A stretch of 64,000 nt of DNA from CAYQJS01 sp964417895. GTDB lineage: Bacteria > Chloroflexota > UBA6077 > SHYK01. This document shows, piece by piece, positions 17,051 to 24,111 of the stretch. The notes beneath the pieces were generated by a model that saw nothing but the letters and a program-made list of their open reading frames with translations, did not search any database and had not been told where the DNA came from. The stretch is from assembly GCA_964417895.1 (NCBI GenBank), contig CAYQJS010000026.1, positions 1-64,000 of the forward strand, read 5' to 3'. How positions within the stretch are numbered: the first letter of the stretch is position 1; every line of letters starts with the position of its first letter. The translations under genes were made by a program, and so were the position numbers.

Positions 17051-18024
17051 CGTCCCTCCTCTTGCTGCCGGAAGCGCCGGATGTTGATCAGCATGATTGG
17101 CACGACTGCCGCCAGCAACATCACCGCGAGGGCAGCGGCTCGCCCGAAGTCGCGCACGTTGAACATCTCCTTGTACATGCGATTGGCGATGACCTCAGTT
17201 TCGAAGTTCCCGTTGGTCATGACGTACACGATATCGAAGGCCTTGAGCGCGAAGATGACCATCGTCGTGGAGACAACGCCGAGCGTTGGCGCGATCAGCG
17301 GCAGCGTGACGTGGCGAAACACCTGGAGCTCGCTCGCCCCGTCCACCCGAGCAGCATCGAGCAGCTCCGCGGGGACGCCCTTGATCGCGGCGGAGAGGAC
17401 GACCATACAGAATCCGGTCCAGGTCCACGCCGCGGCCGCGATGAGCGCGAGGTTGTTGAAGGGCGGGTTATTGACGAGCCACGCCTGAGGCTCGAAGCCA
17501 GGAATGAGGGCCATGAGAGCCGCGTTGAGCGTCCCGGTCTGGGGCAGGACGGGCGGGCGAAAGTCGTACATGAATTTCCAGATGACACCGGCAGCCACAA
17601 ACGAGATGGCCATTGGCAGGAAGATGACGGCCTTGATGACGCTCTCGTACCGGACCCGGTCCGCCAGCGCCGCGACGATCAAACCCGTGCCAACGGTGAG
17701 GGTGGTGAACACAACCACCCATATGAGGTTGTTGCGCACAGCTACCAGCATTGTCTGGTCGGTAAAGACGAACTGGTAGTTCGCAAGGCCGACTGGCCGG
17801 GTGGAGTTTGCGCTCTGGAACGAGAGGTACAGGGTCTGGATCGTCGGATAGACGAGGAACGCGAGCAGAAGCACCAGGGTGGGTGCCAGCCAGAGCCACG
17901 GGCGAACGAGGGGTTGATGGCGATTGGGAAAGAGCCCGACCAGCCGTTCTGCGGCGATGGCATAGGCGGCGGCGGCAAGGGAGGCCGCCATGACTACACC
18001 GATAGCGAGAAAAGCCCGGTCCAT
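17047..18024 (-). CDS. Sugar-type ABC transporter permease (MalF/UgpA-like)
   Basis: A 325-aa inner-membrane permease. The helix WLWLAPTLVLLLAFLVYPTI is the typical early MalF-like segment. The EAA loop ELLDAARVDGASELQVF is followed by HVTLPLIAPTL. The partner permease overlaps its 3' end. It is encoded 55 bases downstream of the binding protein. The N-terminus carries one extra hydrophobic helix (about residues 5-27) compared with the shortest relatives. Confidence 0.93.
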   Translation of the reverse strand: MDRAFLAIGVVMAASLAAAAYAIAAERLVGLFPNRHQPLVRPWLWLAPTLVLLLAFLVYPTIQTLYLSFQSANSTRPVGLANYQFVFTDQTMLVAVRNNLIWVVVFTTLTVGTGLIVAALADRVRYESVIKAVIFLPMAISFVAAGVIWKFMYDFRPPVLPQTGTLNAALMALIPGFEPQAWLVNNPPFNNLALIAAAAWTWTGFCMVVLSAAIKGVPAELLDAARVDGASELQVFRHVTLPLIAPTLGVVSTTMVIFALKAFDIVYVMTNGNFETEVIANRMYKEMFNVRDFGRAAALAVMLLAAVVPIMLINIRRFRQQEEGR

Positions 18025-18079
18025 TCGGCCCCTCCGATCGGTCGAGTCGACCGCAGCCCGGGGTCCTGGCCGTCGAGGA

Positions 18080-19387
18080 TCAGCGATTCCGGTAAGCGTC
18101 CGCCTGGACCTGGTCGAGATTTCCCAGGATGCTGGCCAGATTGTTCGGGTTGTTCACGTAGTCCAGCGTCGCTCGCCAGAAGGCGCTATTCATCGCCTCC
18201 GGCAGCAAGTCTGAGGCATCGAAGCGCACGATTTTCGCGCCGGTGAGCGTCTCTGCCATTTTTCTCGACAGGTCATCCGGATAGCTTGATAGTGGGATTT
18301 TCTTGTTGGGCGACAGGGCGCCGCCCCGTCTGACCCAGATCTCCTGGGCCTCGGGAGACGTGAGATAGCGCATCAATTCACGGGCCTGCGGCGTGTCCTT
18401 GAACATGCCGAACAGGTCCCCGGCCGCCTCCACCGCTTCACCGTACTTCGCGTCGATCTGAGGAAAGCTGAAGAAGCTGAAGTCCTCTCCCGCCTTCAGA
18501 CCCGGGTTTGCCTTGGTGAAGAACTCGGTGATGAAGCTCCCCTGGTGATGCAGGTAGCACCGCGGTGGCGTGGTGAACAGCGGATTGCCGGCATCGCCGA
18601 AGGCCGTCGCCAGTGTTCCCTGGCGGCCCCCGAGCACCATGCGCTCGTTCGCCACGATCTGCCCCCAGGTTTCCCACGCCGTCCTGATCTCGGGCGAGGT
18701 CCACTTGATCTTGCCCTGGTGCCACTGGTCGTAGACGTCAGGACCTGATTGGCGCAATACGATGTTCTCCAGCCAGTCCGTCGCCGGCCAGCCGCTCGCT
18801 GCTCCACTCTCCAGACCAATGCACCAAGGGGTGGTTCCCCCCTCGGCGATTCGCCGCGAGAGGGTCATCAGCTCCTCCCAGTTCCTGGGGACCTGGTAGC
18901 CTGCCCTGTTGAACTCCTTCGGGCTGTACCAGACGAGGCCCTTTAGCGCGGACTTGGTGAAGATGCCGACCTGCTTGCCGTCAACCTGGCCCAATTTCAG
19001 CCAGTCCTCCGCGTATTCGGCCACCATCGCATTGCGATCCAGCACGCCAGAAAGGTCCACCAGGCGACCCCCGCGCGCCAGCTCGATCATCTGCCCCGGG
19101 CCTGGGAGGCCGGCCACGTCGGGTGGGTTCCCACCCTGAACCCGTGCCGTCAGCACAGCGTTCAGGTCCCTGGTGGCCTCGTATTGGACCCTGATCCCAG
19201 TCCGTTCCTCGAACGGCTTGACCATGGCCAGGAAGCTGGCCTGCTCGTCACCACTCCACACGGCAAGCACGTTCACGGTGCCGCCCACTTGTTGAAGGGG
19301 CTGCCGCTGCGCGGGCGGAGCGCACCCGGCCAACACGAGCGCCAGCACTACAACCAGTGCGATCGGGCCAGAGAAGCGAAACAACAT
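18080..19387 (-). CDS. ABC transporter sugar-binding lipoprotein (family 1)
   Basis: A 435-aa extracellular solute-binding lipoprotein. The signal peptide ends in VVLALVLAGCAPP (lipobox Cys about residue 21). The mature part matches MalE/UgpB-type proteins: NVLAVWSGDEQASF, then the ligand-site segment PPDVAGLPGPGQM, and SPEAQEIWVRRGGALSPNK near the C-terminus. ATG 19387 has GGAGGGAGG nine bases upstream, so it is preferred over the GTG at 19429. It is the substrate-capture component of the importer. The ligand is unknown. Confidence 0.92.
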   Translation of the reverse strand: MLFRFSGPIALVVVLALVLAGCAPPAQRQPLQQVGGTVNVLAVWSGDEQASFLAMVKPFEERTGIRVQYEATRDLNAVLTARVQGGNPPDVAGLPGPGQMIELARGGRLVDLSGVLDRNAMVAEYAEDWLKLGQVDGKQVGIFTKSALKGLVWYSPKEFNRAGYQVPRNWEELMTLSRRIAEGGTTPWCIGLESGAASGWPATDWLENIVLRQSGPDVYDQWHQGKIKWTSPEIRTAWETWGQIVANERMVLGGRQGTLATAFGDAGNPLFTTPPRCYLHHQGSFITEFFTKANPGLKAGEDFSFFSFPQIDAKYGEAVEAAGDLFGMFKDTPQARELMRYLTSPEAQEIWVRRGGALSPNKKIPLSSYPDDLSRKMAETLTGAKIVRFDASDLLPEAMNSAFWRATLDYVNNPNNLASILGNLDQVQADAYRNR

Positions 19388-19436
19388 TGTCGGGGCCTCC
19401 CTCCAGATCAGAATCCGGTGCGAGTCCACCTCAGCT

Positions 19437-20711
19437 TCATCGTTCGGGTCGCGGCCCGGCCAGGGCAGCGGCCGCGGGCTGAGCGGGGAGATGGATATCT
19501 GCGCGTGGCTGGTTCGTGAGCGATGCTTCGGACACGGGGTCGAACAGATGGATGCGGTCGGCGGGTATTGCCACGTCGATCACGTCGCCAACCCCGGGGG
19601 CACCGCGGGCGTCGAACCGGGCGACAAGCTCCGGGCCCTCGGTCTGGAGGTGGACATACACCTCCGAGCCCAGGGGTTCTACCACGCTCACTCGAGCCCG
19701 AGCTGACGCTGCGCCCTCGGCAGACGAGTGGCGTCCGTCTCCGATGTGCTCGGGCCGGATACCGACGAGCACCTCCCCTCCCATCAGGTGCTGCGCCTGT
19801 GCGCCGATTGCCCCTGCCAGCGGGGCTCGGAGACCGTCGGCGCGGACCCAGGCCTGACCGTGGGCGTCGCGGCCAAGCTGCGCCGGAAAGAAGTTCATGG
19901 CCGGGCTCCCGATGAACCCCGCTACGAACACGTTGACCGGGCGGTCGTAGAGCTCCTGGGGCAGGTCTACCTGTTGCAGGACTCCCTCGCGGAGAACGGC
20001 GATCCGCTGCCCCATGGTCATGGCCTCGACCTGATCGTGGGTGACGTAGATCGTCGTGGTTCCCAGGCGCCGATGCAGCCGGACCAGCTCGGTTCGCGTC
20101 TGGACCCGCAGCTTCGCGTCGAGGTTCGAGAGCGGCTCGTCCATGAGGAAGACCTGTGGCTCGCGCACGATGGCCCGACCCAGCGCCACCCGCTGGCGCT
20201 GGCCGCCCGAGAGCTGAGCCGGCTTGCGGCGTAACAGGTCGCCGATGCCCAGCATATCTGCCGCCTGGCCAACGCGGCGCGCAACGTCGCCTCCTGGGGT
20301 CTTGTGGAGCCTCAGTCCGAACGCGAGGTTGTCGTACACAGACATGTGGGGATACAGGGCATAGCTTTGAAAGACCATGGCTACATCGCGGTCCTTCGGC
20401 GGCACGTCGTTCACGCGCCGATCCCCGATATAGAGGTCGCCCGACGTGATCTCCTCGAGGCCTGCGACCAGGCGGAGGGCTGTCGTCTTGCCGCAGCCGG
20501 AAGGTCCGACGAGCACAAGGAACTCGCCATCGGAAACCTGGAGCGACAGGTCCGCCACCGCTGTGACCCCGCCGCGGTACTCTTTGCTGATCCGATTACA
20601 GGTGACGCTAGCCGTAGCGCGCCCCCGTTTCTTTAGACACGCGGAACCACACGACGTTTCTACCAGGCATCGTACTCCGCCGGCTAAGATTAAGGCACGG
20701 ACCCAGGGCAT
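19437..20711 (-). CDS. ABC transporter ATPase (MalK/UgpC-like), start uncertain
   Basis: The energising subunit of the importer. Walker A VGPSGCGKTT, signature LSGGQRQRVALG, Walker B VFLMDEPLSNLDAKL and the switch His in YVTHDQ are intact, and a C-terminal TOBE/OB regulatory region follows (VGIRPEHIGDG). Homologous sequence begins at ASVTCNRISKEY, whose preceding codon is ACG (20613-20615) where relatives start with ATG. The nearest in-frame ATG is 20711, which would add about 32 unusual residues. So either ACG is a rare start or the start was mutated. It is the first gene of the ABC operon. Confidence 0.85.
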   Translation of the reverse strand: MPWVRALILAGGVRCLVETSCGSACLKKRGRATASVTCNRISKEYRGGVTAVADLSLQVSDGEFLVLVGPSGCGKTTALRLVAGLEEITSGDLYIGDRRVNDVPPKDRDVAMVFQSYALYPHMSVYDNLAFGLRLHKTPGGDVARRVGQAADMLGIGDLLRRKPAQLSGGQRQRVALGRAIVREPQVFLMDEPLSNLDAKLRVQTRTELVRLHRRLGTTTIYVTHDQVEAMTMGQRIAVLREGVLQQVDLPQELYDRPVNVFVAGFIGSPAMNFFPAQLGRDAHGQAWVRADGLRAPLAGAIGAQAQHLMGGEVLVGIRPEHIGDGRHSSAEGAASARARVSVVEPLGSEVYVHLQTEGPELVARFDARGAPGVGDVIDVAIPADRIHLFDPVSEASLTNQPRADIHLPAQPAAAALAGPRPER

Positions 20712-20738
20712 TCGCGAGAGCTCGATAAGGAGGCCATC

Positions 20739-20942
20739 ATGTCGGTCGAAGATGTGGCGGGAATAGACGAGCAGGGCATCAGGGCGTGGGATCAGCACGA
20801 CGTCGAGGGCTTTGTTGCCCTTTTCGACGACAGCGCTGAGTGGGTGGATCTCGCTCTCCCCGAGCCGATGCGCGGGAGCCCTGCTACTCGAATTTCAACG
20901 GAAGCGGGCGACCGATACGGCATGGCTAGGGAAGCTCGATGA
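20739..20942 (+). pseudogene. NTF2/SnoaL-like protein, truncated
   Basis: It starts normally (ATG 20739 with AAGGAGG upstream) and reads as an NTF2-like fold: AWDQHDVEGFVALFDDSAEW then LPEPMRG. After about residue 46 the resemblance ends and the frame stops at 67 aa, about half the family length. It is taken as a decayed gene. Confidence 0.55.
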
Positions 20943-20987
20943 GGGAGCGCTTCGGAGGATGGGCCAACCATTAGCATTGTCGGAGCG

Positions 20988-21107
20988 GTGAGCGCCGATG
21001 AATTGCTTTTCAATGCGGCGAACCACGATTGCCTCCACCTGCGTCAACTGTTCCGAATGCTTCAAACGCATTTCGAGCCGATGCGCGGTGGCATGCGTAC
21101 GTTCTGA
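20988..21107 (+). pseudogene. C-terminal fragment of a DinB-like protein
   Basis: This 40-codon stretch reads DELLFNAANHDCLHLRQLFRM and ends at TGA 21105-21107. The HxxxLRQL pattern resembles the last helix of DinB-fold proteins. No start codon or N-terminal part can be found upstream. The call is tentative. Confidence 0.3.
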
Positions 21108-21117
21108 CCACCAGCAC

Positions 21118-21471
21118 ATGCCCGAAGGCCGAGCCGAACCGCTTGCATTCGACTACGACTCCAGCCCGGAACGGTTTCGTACCGGGCGAAGCGTTGCTGA
21201 ACAATACGGGCTCGCCGGTGACGTCCACGAGCCAATAGCTGATCGGTTTCTCCATAAGGGCGTGCGCCTCGCGCTCGACATTGGTTGCGGCGATGGCCGC
21301 CTACTCCGAGCGCTTCACTCAGGCGGCGTTCGCGTTGTCGGCATTGACCGCTCTCGAGGGCTCCTGTCCGATGCGCCGAGACCGGTAGCTGTAGTGCAAG
21401 GGGCCTTTCGTGATTACGAAGCGCGGCGCAATTGTGTACGGGAGACGGCAAGGTTAAGGCTGGGTTCTTAA
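21118..21471 (+). pseudogene. SAM-dependent methyltransferase, C-terminally truncated
   Basis: From ATG 21118 the protein has a typical N-terminus and SAM motif I (LALDIGCGDGRLLRAL), followed by GVRVVGIDRS. It loses similarity after about 95 residues and stops at 118 aa, lacking the rest of the Rossmann fold. An intact, unrelated methyltransferase begins four bases later. Confidence 0.6.
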
Positions 21472-21474
21472 TTG

Positions 21475-22191
21475 ATGCAGGAAGGTGATGCCCAAAGCCT
21501 CGGTTGGTATCTCGACGAATTGGTGCATGTTGGTCCGGAGCACCTCGATGCCGGGTACGTGGCGGGCTACGACCGAAAGGCCGGAACGAACTGGGCCGGC
21601 GAGCTAGCCGTTCTACGTGAACTCGGCTTGAACGCGGAATGGTCGCTTGTGGATCTTGGCGCCGGCACAGGAGGGCTCTCTCTGGCCGTCGCGCCATTTT
21701 GCCGTCGAGTCGTGGCAGTAGACGTATCGCCTGCCATGCTGAGCAGCTTGCGCACCGAAACCGAACGGCGGGGGCTGCGCAATGTCGAGTGCGTGGAAGC
21801 CGGCTTCCTCACCTACCAGCATACTGGGGAGCCGGCGGACTTCGTGTATTCGCGGCACGCCCTGCATCAGCTCCCTGACTTCTGGAAGGCAGTGGCGCTG
21901 GCGCGAATGCACGCGATCTTGAAACCCGGCGGCGTGCTCCGCCTCCGTGACTTGGTCTTCTCGTTTGATTTAAGCGAGACCCACCGTGCTATCGATGCAT
22001 GGCTTTCAGGCGCGCGCAACCGGCCCGAAGACGGATGGACGCGGCCCGAACTCGAAACACACCTGCGCGAGGAATACAGCACGTTCAATTGGCTCGTAGA
22101 GCCGATGCTGGAGCGGGCCGGCTTCGAAATACGCCGGGCCGCTTATGACCCTTCGGGGATCTACGCGGCATACGTGTGCGTTTCGCGTTGA
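21475..22191 (+). CDS. Class I SAM-dependent methyltransferase
   Basis: A complete 238-aa methyltransferase. Motif I VDLGAGTGGLSLAVAP (about residues 62-77), the acidic end of beta-2 in VVAVDVSPAML, and a motif IV-like segment FVYSRHALHQLPD are in order, followed by the ILKPGGVLRLRDL strand common to small-molecule methyltransferases. ATG 21475 follows a TTG at 21472. The substrate is unknown. Confidence 0.85.
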   Translation: MQEGDAQSLGWYLDELVHVGPEHLDAGYVAGYDRKAGTNWAGELAVLRELGLNAEWSLVDLGAGTGGLSLAVAPFCRRVVAVDVSPAMLSSLRTETERRGLRNVECVEAGFLTYQHTGEPADFVYSRHALHQLPDFWKAVALARMHAILKPGGVLRLRDLVFSFDLSETHRAIDAWLSGARNRPEDGWTRPELETHLREEYSTFNWLVEPMLERAGFEIRRAAYDPSGIYAAYVCVSR

Positions 22192-22395
22192 CGCCGGCCC
22201 ACTAGAATCGGCGCTATCCAAACATCGTGCCTCGCGGTTGGGGAGCCACCGCTGAGGGGCCGGAGTCGCTCGATGATGAACGGCGCGTGACCAGCGGCTC
22301 CGACGCAGCTCCAGATGGGCTTTTGTTGTTGGCGAACTGGATGACGGCCCGCCCGATCTCCGTGTTTGTGGATGAGGTCGGCGTGCTCGAGGCCT

Positions 22396-22582
22396 TCAGC
22401 CAGTGAGCTGTTGCATCAGGCCCGCGACGTCCACCACGTCCCAATGTTCGACGATACGGCCGTCCGCAATCCGGTAGAAGTCCATCCCACGGCAGCTGAC
22501 CGCCCGGCCCGTCGGCGAGATCGCGGAACGCCTCCTCCAACAGATCATCCTGCCACCGGGTCACCATCGGATCGCCATTCAC
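22396..22582 (-). pseudogene. Relic of a SnoaL-like ester cyclase
   Basis: The C-terminal end of a SnoaL-like polyketide-cyclase fold can be read on the minus strand (PTGRAVSCRGMDFYRIADGR then EHWDVVDVAGLMQQLTG and a stop at 22396). The matching upstream part (NGDPMVTRW) lies in another frame, so at least one frameshift and loss of the N-terminal half have occurred. Confidence 0.5.
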
Positions 22583-22885
22583 CTCTAACCCTCATGCGTG
22601 AGTACTGATCGAGAGTCAATCTACGCGCGTATGCCACCCGCCGAACTCCAAATGCCCTCACACTTCAGTCAGCATCTCACCTGTGTCCTCGGTTTCCGCT
22701 CGTTTAACGCCCCCCTCGGCTGGCGCAGAAAACTCGGGGGCCCCCGTTCAGGGTGGCCGGTTGGATTTACGGGCGCGCAAACGTTTAGGATACCCAGCCG
22801 GGTGCAATGTGGCGCTCGCCAGGCGAGCTACAGCGGACCGGTACCCCGCGCGGCTGAGACTAAATCTCACTCGAGGAGGAGAAGT
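22583..22885. other. Gene-free stretch upstream of the cupredoxin gene
   Basis: About 300 bases that I cannot assign. The reading frame of the cupredoxin gene stays open through it, but the encoded residues look non-protein-like and the strong ribosome binding site and signal peptide lie at 22874-22886. It probably contains the promoter. No clear boxes seen. Confidence 0.4.
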
Positions 22886-24025
22886 ATGCGTAGACTCGCA
22901 GTGCTCACTGGGATGTTCCTGGCGACCATCGGGCTGCTCGCAGTCGCAATCATCGCGTCCGCCGCACCATCCGAGCAGCAGCCTCCCGGCCCCGTGCTCC
23001 GGCTCAACGCGGGGGAGGGTGACCGCATCGTGTCGATGAACGGCTTCAACCTCCCCAACGTCCGGGTGGCGCAGGGCACGACGGTGGTATGGACCGTTGC
23101 CTCCGACGAGGAGCACACCATCACCTTCCTGGCTGGCCGGCCGTTGGCGCAACTGCAACTTGTCCTGCCGCAGCCGGAGGATCCGGTCGGCCGCCCACCG
23201 ATGTTCGATCCCGAGGTCTTCTTCCCGACGCCCGCCGTCGGCCCTTGGGACGGCAGGTCCTACATCAACTCCTCGCCGATCGGCAAGGGCCAGCAGTTCG
23301 CTCTGACGTTTTCCGCGCTGGGGCGCCACGAATACGTTTGCCTTTTCCACCCGTTCGAGATGACGGGAAGCGTGGAGGTGGTGGCGCCGGGGGGGACGGG
23401 GATCACGACGCAGGCTGAGGTGGACACATCGATCGCGACGCATACGCCCACGGTCCACCAGCCGCAGGTCGACCAGATCTTCGCGACCCGGAATACGGCG
23501 GACATGATTGCGGGGCCGGAAGGTACCACGATCTGGAGTATCCGGGCAGGGACGGACTGGCGCAAAGGACATCTCGACATCAACGGCTTCCTGCCCGATA
23601 GCCTCTCCATCTGGCAGGGCGACACAGTAGGGTGGTACGTGGACCACGCGATCCCCCATACGGTGACATTCCCGGTGCCTGGCGCGGCGCCGCCAGAGTT
23701 CGTGCTCATTCAACTCCCTGACGGTACCATCTTGTCGCCGGCCGATGCGGGGCCTCCGCCGCCTCCGCCGACGGGCCCGCCGGACCCCGCGCTGATGCCT
23801 CGCCTCGTGGTTGGCCCTGGCGGCGTCCAAGTACGCCCGAGCCCCTTCTACGACGGCGTGAGCCTCTACAACTCCGGGCTGATCGGCGAACATCCGCTGG
23901 CGCCACCCCTCCCGAAGACCTGGGCGCTCACCTTCGACACGCCCGGCGAGTACGAATACCTGTGCCTGCTCCATAGCTCGGTCGGCATGACGGGGAAGAT
24001 CATCGTGCGGCCACGACCTGCCTGA
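22886..24025 (+). CDS. Exported double-cupredoxin (plastocyanin-like) protein
   Basis: A 379-aa exported protein with a signal peptide (residues 1-27, ending ASAA) and two cupredoxin domains. Domain 1 (about 38-166) keeps a type 1 copper set: H77 in EEHTITF, then C152, H155 and M159 (CLFHPFEM). Domain 2 (about 228-376) keeps H258 in IPHTVTF, then C360, H363 and M368 (CLLHSSVGM). A proline-rich stretch (about 290-299) is inside domain 2. ATG 22886 follows GAGGAGGAG. It is likely an electron carrier or copper protein outside the membrane. The multicopper oxidase gene is 86 bases downstream, separated by a hairpin. Confidence 0.87.
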   Translation: MRRLAVLTGMFLATIGLLAVAIIASAAPSEQQPPGPVLRLNAGEGDRIVSMNGFNLPNVRVAQGTTVVWTVASDEEHTITFLAGRPLAQLQLVLPQPEDPVGRPPMFDPEVFFPTPAVGPWDGRSYINSSPIGKGQQFALTFSALGRHEYVCLFHPFEMTGSVEVVAPGGTGITTQAEVDTSIATHTPTVHQPQVDQIFATRNTADMIAGPEGTTIWSIRAGTDWRKGHLDINGFLPDSLSIWQGDTVGWYVDHAIPHTVTFPVPGAAPPEFVLIQLPDGTILSPADAGPPPPPPTGPPDPALMPRLVVGPGGVQVRPSPFYDGVSLYNSGLIGEHPLAPPLPKTWALTFDTPGEYEYLCLLHSSVGMTGKIIVRPRPA

Positions 24026-24040
24026 TTCAAGCCGCGGTGC

Positions 24041-24077
24041 GAGAGGGGGGCACTCCGTCGCCGGAGTTCCCCCCTCT
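24041..24077 (+). terminator. Strong hairpin after the cupredoxin gene
   Basis: GAGGGGGGCACTCCG pairs with CGGAGTTCCCCCCTC around a four-base loop (one mismatch), giving a stable stem of about 15 bp. Only a short T-containing tail (TCTTCG) follows. It could terminate or attenuate transcription before the oxidase gene. Confidence 0.6.
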
Positions 24078-24111
24078 TCGTGCCGGTGCCCTGCGTTAGA
24101 ATGACTCCGCC

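Noticed and set aside
17062..18246. A plus-strand frame opposite the ABC permease
   Set aside because: No protein-like features; the permease on the other strand has clear EAA and membrane segments.
22748..23974. A minus-strand frame opposite the double-cupredoxin gene
   Set aside because: An antisense shadow; the sense strand has a signal peptide, ribosome binding site and conserved copper motifs.
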